This document shows, one piece after another, positions 1-10,641 of a stretch of 64,000 bases of DNA (the stretch's first letter is position 1; each line of letters starts with the position of its first letter). The notes below the pieces were generated by a model. It was not told the DNA's origin. It saw only the letters and a list, made by a program, of their open reading frames with translations, and searched no databases. The translations under genes were made by a program, and so were the position numbers. This DNA comes from Schizochytrium sp. TIO01 (Eukaryota > Sar > Bigyra > Thraustochytrida > Thraustochytriidae), in contig SMSO01000031.1 in the NCBI GenBank assembly GCA_004764695.1, positions 2,713,048 through 2,777,047 on the forward strand. Direction: 5' to 3'.

Positions 1-2
1 CA

Positions 3-254
3 CGAGCATCGCTGGATTGGCCTTCATCTTCGCCATCTCCAAGGAGTAGCCGCGGCCTGGTTCCAGAGATATCTGCTGAGCGTAAGTTTTCGCACAGTCT
101 TGAGGACCTCGAGCTCGAGGACCTCGAGGTCGCTGCTAAGGCCGCTGCTGTAGCCGCCAATGCTGCCAGTGCCACAGCTGCGCTACTGGCCGCCACGTAT
201 GCGGCCATTGACAGCGACATCGAGGTTTCCACCCAGCTTGAGCAATTGAATTGA
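3..254 (+). CDS. C-terminal end of an unidentified protein (5' partial)
   Basis: An open frame enters from the left edge and stops at TGA 252-254, giving about 83 residues. The second half is alanine-rich and helical-looking, with a short acidic Leu-Glu-Asp repeat (around 100-130), and its codons end mostly in C or G as in expressed genes here. No domain is recognisable. A competing reading in the next frame ends at TAG 47-49 after a short hydrophobic stretch whose codons are also C-rich at third positions, so the true gene end could be either. No upstream sequence is available to decide. Confidence 0.4.
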   Translation, partial: RASLDWPSSSPSPRSSRGLVPEISAERKFSHSLEDLELEDLEVAAKAAAVAANAASATAALLAATYAAIDSDIEVSTQLEQLN

Positions 255-310
255 TCTTCAATCTTGACAGAGTGAACGATCAATCATTCAATTGCAATTG
301 AATTCAATTG
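242..310. repeat. AATTG-rich inverted repeats at a gene 3' end
   Basis: GCAATTGAATTGATC (242-256) pairs imperfectly with 278-295, which has a 3-base insertion. Next to it CAATTGAATTCAATTG (295-310) is a perfect 16-bp palindrome. The first arm overlaps the stop codon of the partial CDS. It may be a 3'-end RNA hairpin or only AT-rich simple sequence. Confidence 0.6.
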
Positions 311-3300
311 ATTCTGAGCGATCGATGAATTGATTGTGTGAATTACGTATACGTCTTAGGTACCAAGGGGTAGTGTTATTGTAGGAGTACCTACTAGCAC
401 CTCTAAGGTTGCTGGGAAGAATGCGCGCGACGAATCACGAAATCAATTCATGCATCGCTACAGACTTTTCGTAAAAACCTAAAGTAGTACTTAGCATGAA
501 ATAGAGATGCGTACTCTATAGGATACATTTGGCATCTTGCGTGTTTGATGACATCTGTTTTCTTCCCCCGCTAATGACTCAAGGCCGGAAGTGATTGTCT
601 TTAATTAGATAAGTAGAGTCAAGAAAACTGTGTAAGCACACTAAAAAAAGAGAAAGCGGCCCGAGACCCAGCGCATGGACCAAGCCAAGCCACGGCTGAG
701 TTCATTTGTTGAATCGCCTCTGTAAATGAACTATCGAGTTCGCTAAAGTGGGCAATATGCAAGCGAGCAAGGATAAATATATCCACAAGACAGAAAGAAA
801 AGCATTTCTTTGAAAGCTGCTGCTTTCTGAGGTGGGGCCGTATGGTCATTGTGTACCGACACACCCTTGGGTTGCTATTGTCTACTTGTATAATGCTGGG
901 CATCCATTTATAAAATTGATATAAAGGTTATGGCTAATGGAGCAGCTCGCAGACTCTCGAAAGGCATGCTTGCGAAACCACATGCCTTGATGCTTATCGG
1001 TGCAAACTAGCACACATATGTGGCGGCAAGAGCGATTTCTTATGAGAGAAACCTTGGGGACACTTATCTGCAAGGGAGAGTGTGTACCAAAGCCCTCCCT
1101 GTTCATTGAATGCTGGAGCATATTGTGTTCATGCAGGATATCCTAGACAACGGCGTCCAAAGTGAATATGCAGCCTCGTAATGCACCATTCGCCCAACGC
1201 TCTCATTGCTGAGCTGGTGACTGAATTAGATACGTATAGAAGTCCGAATTGAAGTGTAGAACAGTAGATACAGCACTTGTATTATCACATTCACTTTTTC
1301 ATATTACATGGTAGTGAGAGAGGACAAGAAAGAACCCTGGTAAATTTACCATGCATGTACCAACAAAACCTTTATTTAGACAAACAAATTAGTCATTTGA
1401 CAAAGATTGCCTACCAAGAGTTTTGTATAAATCCAGGACGATGGCTACTCAAGGTGCTCGGAGCAAGCGCTCATCAAAAGGTTTGTGTAATCTAGTACAA
1501 TGACCCACTCCTTGAAGTGCACAAAGTAGCGTAGTTTAGAATTTCACGATTAAGCAAATCTACGAATCTATTAGATGACAGCAATGAACAATTATTAAAA
1601 CGGGGCCTAAATAATCTATGACTTGCGCATCGCTCTCTGTTCTAACGAGATCGCCAAGCAATCGGTACAAGCTGGTGCACAATGGAGCAAATGCTGATGA
1701 TTTCTAATAGGTTTTTAGAAGCTACAATTCTGTGAAAGCGATCGTAGAAAACAATGAGAACGCAGAGTTGTTGCGTTAACTTCGAAGAAAGTCAAGCTTG
1801 GTCTCTGAGTTCATCATACGGTTACTTAAATGAAAATCAAATGTCTTTTAACAATTTTGAGATGATCAACAATCGGCGAACGCTCCGCATCATTTATACA
1901 GAACTTTCCAGCAATTCGATTAAAAAAATAAACAAGTTTTACATGAAATATGTGATCACACGCAACAGCACTATGCACCATGTGTGCTAAGATAGCTTTC
2001 CAATAGTAAGAAAGGTTTCGATTGATGAAAGGAACATATTACAATCTTCTCAAAACCTTCTCTAGGAAAGTGTATTCAACTTAGTTGGCTATGTAAACTT
2101 TCACGGAATAAAGACCCTATCGCACCGAGATGCAGCATCGTCTAGGACATCGTGGCGCTTAGCCGTTGTGCTAACAGCAGGTACCTACTCCTGCGCTTTT
2201 ACTCTTCGACGAGACTCCTTTATTTCGCGAGGCTCTGATCCCTGGCCTGCTTGCCACATAAACGGCCATTCTTCGACTGGTACCGAGGCGGGCCTGGTCT
2301 CTCCCTTGCCAACCTTGAAAAGCAAGCCGAACTAAGGAGCGCGCGAGCCACTGGAATAGTTTTACTATGATGTTATGCAAGAGTCATGATGCAAGGTGAG
2401 TCCGAGACCAAAGGTTTTTCCGTATCAGGTTTTACCTATACTCAAAGCATCTCTAGAGCAGCCTTCTGTAGATCTCGTCTTCTCAGGGATCCGCAGAAGA
2501 AAGGTCGTACGGACGTGCGAGCCAGTCTCTGATCCTTTCCAAATATTCGCCGGGCAAGCACTCTTATCAGAGGCACTTCGCATATTCAAGTACCTGCCAG
2601 TGCGTGTGAACCTATCAACACGTGCGTGCGGTGGGTTACTGAGTAGGCAGGTAGTGTCATTTTGAGTCGACCTAATCGACTATCTGCTTTCTCATGTACC
2701 CACCTGCCTATGACTTCAAGTAGAACTGAAGACTGTTTAGGGCCAGTCAACGCTTTGGTTACTATGCCTAAGATCATCGTCGAAAATTAACCGAGTGTGC
2801 TGCTGCTCCATTTGTGTTGAAAAGGGGCCATTTCGATCGTGAAACTTCCTCGAACGCGCAGGATTATTTCTCTAGAGTCACAACACATGCCTAAACTTTT
2901 GGATGCGGCAGTGTTCCGCGAAGGAAGACGCCGCGGTCTTTTGCCTGAGGGTACCGATACCTAGGTACATAGGAAGAAGGAGTTTAAAGGGATGACATTT
3001 GGCACTGCCTACGAGGAAGTTGACAAAAGACCGTGCATGGAACTTACCATCTTACGCGAGGAAGTTCACAAGCGCATGAGCTTTCCAAAATAATCACGTC
3101 CTTATGCTAATGCTGTTACTCAAAGCTGCCGAAAATTACCTAGGTCCCCCTACAAAGGAATGAGGAGCAGGTGACCTTGGCCACAAGATCATAGAACTCT
3201 CTCTATCTATCGTTAAAGTCTCTGTACCTACAAATTCGTGGTGAACGACGACGCAGAGACAACTACCAAGATCTCGAACCTCGCTACTTCTTGAAAGGTC

Positions 3301-4020
3301 CGAGTACGAAAAAGACACTTGCGAAATGAACTTTATTATAAACAAGACGAACTTGGTACGCCTACAAAAGGTCGTGGCCATGTTCTGAAAGGACAGAGTG
3401 ATTTCACGAGTAGAAGCGATACCGCAACAGCACCAACTCATGCATGGTCTTTTTGTCATTTTAATATTTTTTTAAATCATAAAATGACGACTTGCCTCGG
3501 TTATTTGCCGAGGCTTTCCCCCCCTTTTCTTCTTATTGGAATTTAAGTTATTTTTCTTCGTGTCCTGGTTCTTTCTTCGTTTGACCAGGCTCGGAGCCGG
3601 AGTGCAGCTAACCGAACATGCCATTTGTGCGTTGCTCGTCTCTCCCACCACCGAACAGAAATACCAGACCGGGGATGCAGATAGTAGGTAGAGATCTTCA
3701 AGCTTGCCCAAAGTGCTGGTTCTATTGAAGATCAATCAATCTTATTAGAATAGGAAGCAAGCACTAGTACCTAATAGTACCTACTAGTACAGAGACCTTG
3801 TTAATCCTTAATAGGGCAAAGTGGCACGCGGTGACCTTGACCTTGCGAAGTGGAGCCTTCATCAGCAAACCTTGAAACTCAAGCTTTCTGTGTTCGGATA
3901 GCTGCCCCCCCCCCCCTTCCCTTACGGTGATTAAGTTGCAAAGATTGCAAGGGCTGGCTTGAGCCATCTACGATTATAGGTCGCACGCCTCGACGTCAAT
4001 AGACTCGTTGAGGAAAGGAG
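255..4020. other. Intergenic region without a convincing gene
   Basis: About 3.8 kb. Short open frames occur on both strands but none has recognisable motifs or a consistent codon pattern. The longest ATG-started one (1754-1990, 78 codons) is Asn/Ser-rich and looks like chance. The region contains many ACCTA/TAGTA words (around 380-405, 2180, 2955, 3765-3790) and a C12 homopolymer at 3905-3916. The last part should hold the promoter of the transporter starting at 4021. Confidence 0.5.
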
Positions 4021-5433
4021 ATGTCGCGAGCCAAAGAGTTTTTACAACATTCCAAGTCCGTGCTACGTCAGCGAGCCCACGATGTTTCTTTGCAAGAGGC
4101 CTCAGGTTCCCTTGGAGATCTAGGCACATTTTTGCCTCTTCTATTAAGTTTGGCAGCCTTTAAAGCAGTCTCTTTCGCTCCTGCGCTTTTCTGGGCTGGA
4201 CTTTACAATATGCTAACTGGGTTTCTGTGGAACTCGCCAATGCCCGTGCAGCCAATGAAGACAATTACAGCAGTGGTAGTGGCGTCAGGTGACACGAGCA
4301 TTCCAGGACTATCACCTGAAGAAACCATTGGCGCTGGTATCTCTGTAGCCGTTCTTGTTGTTATTCTTGGCGTTACAGGTCTTATCAATGTAGTCAACTT
4401 TATCGTACCACTCCCGGTTGTTAGGGGCCTACAGCTGGGCCTCGGCCTCGGAATGATGAAGAGCGGTCTTACAATGATCACGAAGCTCACTACAGCCTCT
4501 GAAGTGGACTGTGTTCTGCTTGCAGTCTTCTCAGCTCTAGGCGTTCTTGCAATGCATGCTTGGAATCTGGAAAATCGAGCTCCAACTGCCCTCATCCTCT
4601 CCATTATGGGGCTCATCATTGCAGCCGTAGAGGCCCGCCGATCAGACGGCACAGAAGTTGTCTTTCAGCCAGGCTGGCCTCCTTATATTGCTGTGGAATC
4701 CCTTACATGGAGTGATGTTTGGAATGGATTTTTGAAGGCTGGTCTTGCCCAGCTCCCGCTCACAACTCTGAACAGTATTGTATCTGTATGTGACTTGAAC
4801 AACAAGAAACTTTTCCCTGACGATGCCACAAAATACATCTCTCTACGCTCTGTGGCCTCCAGTGTAGGCTTCATGAACCTCTCAGGCCTCTGGTTTGGTG
4901 CCATGCCCATGTGCCACGGCGCAGGTGGGCTTGCAGCTCAGCACAGTTTTGGAGCCCGTACTGGAGCAGCCATTATTATTCTCGGTACAGTGAAAATGAT
5001 TCTTGCTATTCTTCTTGACAACAGTGCAGAGACGCTTTTGACTTTCTTTCCTAAGTCTATTTTGGGTGTTTTGCTGATGTTTGCTGGCCTGACACTTAGC
5101 TTAGCTGGACTTGATCTGTCTGGCCTTCCAGTTATTGCCAATCAAAGGCCCCATGATCCCAAAATTATTCTACTGGCAACTGCGGTGGTCACTCTTACGC
5201 TGAAGACTGGCTGGGGATTTCTCGCTGGTATTATTGTGTCTGTCTTTCACCATGGATTCGACCATGTTATTGAGTTTGTTAAACAGCGCTGGGAAGCTCG
5301 TAAGCACCGGAACCACGCCCAATCAGTATCGCGAGCTGAATCTTCCTCGAATGATGTAACAACTACTTTACCTGTTGAAAGAGAAAACCAAACAGCAGCT
5401 GTTCAAAGTGAAGATTCACTTTCTCGAGTCTAA
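4021..5433 (+). CDS. MOT1: MOT1-family molybdate transporter
   Basis: 470 residues, one exon, start ATG at 4021. The protein is strongly hydrophobic with about ten membrane segments. It carries the MOT1 hallmarks: GSLGDLGTFLP at residues 29-39 before the first helix, MPVQPMK at 74-80, and PMCHGAGGLA near 295-304 followed by a Phe-Gly-Ala-Arg-Thr-Gly segment. These are the conserved signatures of the MFS_MOT1 / sulfate-permease-like molybdate transporter family of plants, algae and oomycetes. It lacks the C-terminal STAS domain of true SulP sulfate transporters. The last 45 residues form a hydrophilic Ser/Asn/Glu-rich tail, presumably cytosolic. The family imports molybdate with high affinity for molybdenum-cofactor synthesis; plasma-membrane versus organellar location cannot be told. 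No close gene partner is visible. Confidence 0.93.
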   Translation: MSRAKEFLQHSKSVLRQRAHDVSLQEASGSLGDLGTFLPLLLSLAAFKAVSFAPALFWAGLYNMLTGFLWNSPMPVQPMKTITAVVVASGDTSIPGLSPEETIGAGISVAVLVVILGVTGLINVVNFIVPLPVVRGLQLGLGLGMMKSGLTMITKLTTASEVDCVLLAVFSALGVLAMHAWNLENRAPTALILSIMGLIIAAVEARRSDGTEVVFQPGWPPYIAVESLTWSDVWNGFLKAGLAQLPLTTLNSIVSVCDLNNKKLFPDDATKYISLRSVASSVGFMNLSGLWFGAMPMCHGAGGLAAQHSFGARTGAAIIILGTVKMILAILLDNSAETLLTFFPKSILGVLLMFAGLTLSLAGLDLSGLPVIANQRPHDPKIILLATAVVTLTLKTGWGFLAGIIVSVFHHGFDHVIEFVKQRWEARKHRNHAQSVSRAESSSNDVTTTLPVERENQTAAVQSEDSLSRV

Positions 5434-6159
5434 AGAGCATTGCACGCTTGAGCGTTGCGAACTTTTTAAATATCATGTAAAGCAATGACTACTTCCTTGA
5501 AAAATTATTTTCAGTTTTTTAATTTTGAAACAGTCTCCAATCCATCTATACATAATGCTTTAAAGCATCTTCAAATCTCAGAATTTTAACGTACACTTGC
5601 CACTGTTGATGGTACTTTCTGTTGGCTTCTTAGTTTTCAAGAAGAAGCTTAGTCAGCTCATCTTTAAGGTAAATCAGTCATTTGGATAGTGTGATAAAGC
5701 AAACTCTTCATGCTCTAGAGACTGGTTGTGCCTGCATGATTTCGTGGAAAGCAAACGCAATGAAGACTAGGTCAACATTTGATTGAATATTTTCTTTAAT
5801 GGATGTAGTTTACTTTTGTTGTTGCTGCTGATTTGCTTTAACTATAGTGACTGAAGTCGATGCTTACAGCAGCTTTTTACTAGGTCATAAAGTGATTATT
5901 TTTAAGTTAAGTTTTATGTATTTGAGACAGAACTTCTCGCACACTTTAAGATTGACCAGCCCTTTGAAATTAAAATATGTTAGTGTCCAGTCAAGAAACT
6001 CCAAGACGCATTCCTGATTGAAATACAAAATCGTTTACCCGCGCTCCCCACACATAAAAATCACAGTCTCTGGTATCAAGATCTTACAAGAGCTATTCCC
6101 TTTAATTTATAGCCTTTAACAAGTGTGTACTAGTCCCCGAAGACCATTGCGGGTCCCCT
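5434..6159. other. Intergenic: transporter 3' flank and upstream region of next gene
   Basis: About 0.7 kb, T-rich after the transporter stop. I see no ORF, RNA gene or repeat in it. Confidence 0.5.
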
Positions 6160-7377
6160 ATGAATGCTGTAGAGTCCAATGTAGACAAGCGAGTGGACGC
6201 CGCGAAGGACGAGCCTGTACTAGTAAGTATCAGCTTCAAGAATTGGGCGTCACCTTCACGGTAACGTAGTACTACTGTTCACTGCAGCCTTTCGCACAGA
6301 CTGCTTCACCAAAGCCTGTGCTTAGGTTTCATGTGTTTCTTTAATCACTTTACACCGCTATCCCATACTAGCATCCAATGTATGAATGCTTTGGCGAGAC
6401 TTAGCATCATAATTGATTTCATTCTACAGTCCGCGCTAGTTGGTTTGAGATCTACCTAAAACTATAGAACTCATTAAGCTTGCTCGTCATCCACTCTCAA
6501 CCTTTTACATATAACAATACTGTCAATCACATTGAGCGCAATGTCCATAATAGCTTGTTAGTGATGTCTAATCATATTGGCGTTCAATACCCAGTTGAAA
6601 GTTTGGTCGATTTCTGGCAGCAGCAGACTCGAAGTACGTGGTGGCTTGCTCACGAGTAGTCGGATTAGGGGCTCTGTTGATTCAAATCCTCTAGACAAGA
6701 TGTCTCAGCGTAGAAGTTCTAACACGCCGCAGTCGCCGAGCTTGGTGCCGTCGCCGCGCGCAATTAACGAGATCCGAGGGTGGAATGAACTCGATCTGTG
6801 CGAGGGCGGCTGCAAACGCAACGTGGACCCGACCGAAGAGGATGCTAACGCTGGGAATCTCCCCGTAGCTCCTCCGGCTTTCTGTCGTAATTCTAGCATT
6901 GATTCTACTGATGCCCCACGTTCTCGGCTCCGTTCGCACTCGAGCTTTACTCTCGAGAGTGTGGATGGTGGCAAAGACGTACGCATCGTTTCGCCCATGC
7001 GTGTGCATCGTGAGTCTGTAGTCCAGTCTGAATCCGAGCGCACAGTGCACATCGCATACAAGCAACTCCAAGTTTCCACGCACGCAGAAACCGGCCAAGT
7101 CTTCAAGACGTTTTTCACAACTTACGTGGTGCTTGATGCTGACACGTTCCAAGCTGATGGACAGCCCATTGAATCTGCTCAACGATCTGCTGAAGCAGCC
7201 CCGCGGCCGACCAGCTACACTTCTTATATGATTAGCCAAGCTGACGCGAGTGCTGAGGACCGGATTGTAACCAAGATGACCCAGTTTTATACTGAGGATG
7301 ACTCTCATACCAAGAAGGACCGCGTCATTGGAATTGGTGCTGAGGAGGAAGAGGAGAAAAAGACTGCGATCGCCTAG
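6160..7377 (+). CDS. Hypothetical Ser-rich protein, probable two-exon gene
   Basis: The long frame ends at TAG 7375-7377 but has no ATG before 6700. A better model uses ATG 6160, exon 1 6160-6222 (21 codons), a GTAAGT donor at 6223, a CTAAT branch-like site at 6568-6572 and an acceptor after CCCAG at 6594, keeping frame into 6595-7377: 281 residues. The simpler alternative is a 225-residue protein from ATG 6700 (starting MSQRRSSN). Visible features are a Ser/Pro/Arg-rich N-terminal half, a block near 7010-7140 predicted to be partly beta, and an acidic Glu run followed by Lys near the C-terminus. There are no membrane segments or known motifs, and I do not recognise the family. It converges on the stum-like gene. 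Confidence 0.6.
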
Positions 7378-8058
7378 ATGTTGAATCAAGGTTATAGCAA
7401 ACCTTGAGGTTAAAAAACCCTTGTAATGTCGCCTTGCAGCGCGGGGATGCTTGTCGCTCGCTCGCCAAGTTTGTTAATGTTCTTTGCTAAACTTTGCTTT
7501 GCTTAAAGCTGTCTTCTTTCACCCTTGTGCGACTATCTAGTAGACAAGGACTCGTGTGTGCGCTTGTCTACTAAGAAAAATAATAAGCTGTGGTACAGCC
7601 TGCCTTCACTTATGAATTCTTTGTTTGGGGAGACTAGTTAGTACCACAACCACGAGACTCATTCGCATTCGCGAGCGCTCCAATTTGTGGTAGTAAAATT
7701 TTATATAGATAACCTATGTTGTACTTTTATCACATGTGCTTGTGTCGCTTCTGCTATACCTAAATATATTGTTTTGTTTTTTCTAATGCTTAGTTGCTCA
7801 TCTGTATGAACATGGCAGAGAGACTTGAGGCTTGCCACACGTATATTTTAAAGTGGCTCGCTTCTGAGTAATAGAGATATTGTTACCGCTTGAAAGGATG
7901 ATGCGACGGACAAGTAGAACATGTAATGCCGATGTGTTTTGATATTGAAGTATGTTATTGTGCATAAGGGTTGGTGGTCGTAAAGGCAGTTGAATTTCTA
8001 CTTTTGTCAAAACAGGTCAAATGGTGGACCCTGCCTGCATAACCTACAACGTTTCCGT
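7378..8058. other. Convergent 3' intergenic region
   Basis: About 0.7 kb between two convergent genes, AT-rich toward 7690-7790, presumably holding both 3' UTRs. I see no further gene. Confidence 0.5.
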
Positions 8059-8794
8059 TTAGGAGGCATTGAGCACCATGACGACACCCCATGCAACCTA
8101 TTTATTCATGCGTTTGTTTGAAATTCCATTAGCAAGTGCCGGTGGATTTCCTCATGCATTAGTTAGTTTACTTATTCAGAAAATCGGCACAATCATGAAA
8201 AAAAACACTCCAACAATCACCTCCCCCTTCCCTAATTATACAGTCTCCCAACGCAAGCCTTGCTAGATGTGTAGGGTCCTTGTAGAACAGAGTCTACAAG
8301 CTATATATATATATATACATCCCTGCCTGGCCAGAGCTTCAGTATTCACAAAATATATCTCGGGAACTGTGTTTCGAACTTACCGCCCAAATCCAGCCAA
8401 CGAAAGGAATGACGAGCTGGAGAATACCGATGATGATGTCGGGTACAGAGTTGGAGAGGAATCCTGCGATGATGACACCTACGCCGAAGAGAAAGCAGTT
8501 GAGAATGCCGAGCACGATCTGCAGGAGCTTTCCATTGACATGTGGCACATCCACATTCTTGGTCCGCGCCAGAACGTCACCTAGGACACCCATGCTTGCG
8601 TCTTCGAACTGTTTGTTGAGTTCTTTCCGAAGCTTTTCAACTGTCCGCCGTGTCTCCGGGTCGAGCACAAAGCCAAACTGCTCCAAGCTGAGCTGCTGCT
8701 CCTGATGATGATGTCTCCGTCGCCTGTCGCGCCGCGACCAGAATCCGGGTTTGCTGGACTGCTGCCCCACCTTGGCGACGCTTTGAGAATCCCT
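8059..8794 (-). CDS. SPEC3/stum-like small membrane protein (last two exons; 5' end unresolved)
   Basis: Exon 8384-8794 (137 codons) is joined across an intron 8098-8383 to a terminal exon 8059-8097 encoding VAWGVVMVLNAS and TAA. The upstream exon codes for an Arg/His-rich basic stretch, a charged helix, then two hydrophobic segments with a Phe-Gly-Val-Gly-Val-Ile-Ile-Ala-Gly turn and the motif IIGILQLVIPFVGWIWA. Splicing turns the end into GWIWA-VAWG, which fits the C-terminal signature of the SPEC3/stum family (animal Stum is linked to mechanosensory neurons; protist roles are unknown). No in-frame ATG precedes the domain. A TAG at 8795-8797 preceded by a pyrimidine-rich tract shows that 8794 follows a splice acceptor, so an upstream exon is missing. 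The family call rests on motif pattern only. Confidence 0.65.
8098..8383 (-). other. Intron of the stum-like gene
   Basis: 286 nt, phase 0. The donor is GTAAGT (complement of 8378-8383) and the acceptor is TAG (8098-8100). A GCTAAT branch-like site lies at 8128-8133, about 31 nt before the acceptor. Reading through the donor instead gives a 14-residue tail with no family resemblance, while splicing restores the conserved C-terminus. Confidence 0.65.
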
Positions 8795-9304
8795 CTAAGT
8801 CCTATTCCTTTCCAGAGAATCAAAAGATAGTTAAGAAGAAGAAAAAATATCCTCGACAGTAAAACAGACGCAAATCAGAGGAACTTTTCCACTCACAGAC
8901 ACAGAGTAAGACAAACAGAGACGGTCAGTGAGACACAGATAACTAACCAACTAACTAGCTAACTGACTGACTGACTAGACAGTTAGAGGGAGCGTGACTG
9001 AGTGGAGTGAGCCAAACAAACAGATAGACGCTCTCAGAGAGGGAAAGCTTGCGCGAAAAAGAGAGAGAGATAGAGAGAGAGCCTGAGTACGCGAATGAGT
9101 GAGTAGTCAATCGGTTGGTGAGCACGAGGGCGTGCTGCTTTTCACAAGAGACAGAGGACAAGAACTCGCCAGGGGCTGTTTTTATGATCATAAAGAATGA
9201 AGAATAACGCAGGATCAGGGGGCGTGTTGGATGAATTTTATGAACTCTTTGTTTCAGGGTACTTTACTTCTCTCCTGAGCTTCTCTTTTCTTTCTCTCTC
9301 TTCA

Positions 9305-9351
9305 CTTTCTTCTTTCTTCTTTCTTTCTTTCTTTCTTTCTTCCTTTCTTTC
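9305..9351. repeat. (TTTC)n microsatellite
   Basis: A tract of TTTC units, slightly interrupted, in noncoding DNA. Confidence 0.9.
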
Positions 9352-9640
9352 GAGGTGTTTATTTATTTTAAAGCCACGGATCCTTGCTCTCCTGCTCTAG
9401 CTAGAGAAGTACGGAATTCTCTCTCTATCGATAGATCGATCGATCGGCCGGCCGACTGACTGACAGACCAACCTGTTGAACAGACTGGCTAGCTGAACGG
9501 CTGATCTGTATCGAGCGAGCGATTGATCGATTGATCGATTGGCTGACTTCTGGTTTCTTATTTCTTCGATGCCTTCTTACTTTTACTAGCAGTGAGATAG
9601 TTGGCTATAACGAGGAGTTCTCCGCTTCGTTCTTTCTTTT

Positions 9641-9710
9641 AAGTTCTTTCTTAAGTTCTTTCTGAAGTTCTTTCTTAAGTTCTTTCTGAAGTTCTTTCTG
9701 AAGTTCTCTG
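9641..9710. repeat. 12-bp tandem repeat AAGTTCTTTCT(T/G), about six copies
   Basis: Five full 12-bp units start at 9641, 9653, 9665, 9677 and 9689. They end in T, G, T, G, G, and a truncated sixth copy follows at 9701-9710. The near-perfect identity suggests recent amplification. Confidence 0.93.
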
Positions 9711-10267
9711 CTGTTAGTATTAGGTGTCACTTAGTTTCTTTCTCGCTGCTCTTTGGGATTCTTTGGGCCTTTCTTCCACCCTCTCCCGTCTCCTAGAGAG
9801 CCTCGCTCCGACTCCCGGTCCCTCGCACCGCCATCAAGCAGCAGCCGAGGCTCTGCCTGAGGCCTCCTTGCCTGCCCGCCTGCCCGCCTGCCCGCACCTC
9901 GAGAGTGGCGAGGGACTGGTTCGCCGATTGCTGTTTGTTTGTTTGTTTGACTGCCCTCTCAGACAGGCAAACTAAACTGCCTGACTGCCAGATCGAGTGG
10001 GGCACACGCAGAAGAACTAGCTCGCTCAAGGAGGGGGCTGCTTTGGGAGGGAGGTATCGACTCCCTAGCACCAGCGCGTGCTACTTCGCGCTGCTCTGCT
10101 TGGGCAAACTAGTAGCAGCAGCAGCATCCACTCGTTCACCCGCGCACTCACGCGCTCCTTCACTCGTTCGTTCATGCGCTGCAGACGTTCCCTTCGCTCG
10201 CACAAGGAGGCAGTTTAGCCTAGAAGGCCCCTAGGAGGCGCTACGGGGTGCACACCTTTGTGCACAA

Positions 10268-10297
10268 GATCGATCGATCGATCGATCGATATATATA
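10268..10297. repeat. (GATC)n followed by (AT)n
   Basis: About six GATC units (10268-10290) run into an AT run. The tract is self-complementary and next to the hairpin at 10317. Confidence 0.9.
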
Positions 10298-10316
10298 GAA
10301 GGAGACAGAGTACTTT

Positions 10317-10360
10317 AGTTCAATGGGTTCGAAGAAAGGAGGTATCGAACCCATTGAACT
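10317..10360. repeat. Perfect 16-bp inverted repeat with 12-nt loop
   Basis: AGTTCAATGGGTTCGA at 10317-10332 is exactly complementary to 10345-10360, separated by the purine-rich loop AGAAAGGAGGTA. It would form a stable hairpin in RNA from either strand. The GGTTCGA element resembles a tRNA T-loop, but no cloverleaf can be drawn around it. Confidence 0.92.
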
Positions 10361-10602
10361 GAGAACTTGCGATGCTCAAAGCTTGGATGAAGAAGACCTG
10401 ATGAGCTGATGGCAGAGAGATCGATCTCTGTGCCTGCCTTCAGAGGGCTGGGCCGCTTGTTGGGGAAACGAGATGCGATGCGATGCAGTGACTTGCGTGG
10501 CTGGGTTTGGGAATTTGGAGGGGCGTGATGGGCGGGCTTCTTGAGACTCAAGTTGGGAGAAGAATCTCTTTGTATTTATCTATCTATTATTCACGTCTAC
10601 GT

Positions 10603-10641
10603 TTTGTTTGTTTGTTTGTTTGTTTATTGTTTATTGTTTGT
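10603..10641. repeat. (TTTG)n microsatellite
   Basis: TTTG units with two TTTATTG interruptions, noncoding. Confidence 0.9.

Noticed and set aside
6676-6700. GATTCAAATCC resembling a tRNA T-loop
   Set aside because: No matching T-stem, anticodon arm or acceptor stem; it lies inside the coding frame.
8896-8955. GTGAGT at 8896 as donor of the missing first exon of the stum-like gene
   Set aside because: It would make a plausible 102-nt intron, but the sequence before it is pyrimidine-rich and has no usable in-frame ATG, so it was not adopted.
9724-10234. Overlapping frames on both strands rich in Ala, Pro, Arg and Ser
   Set aside because: Arise from CCTGCCCG-type repeats; no consistent codon pattern.
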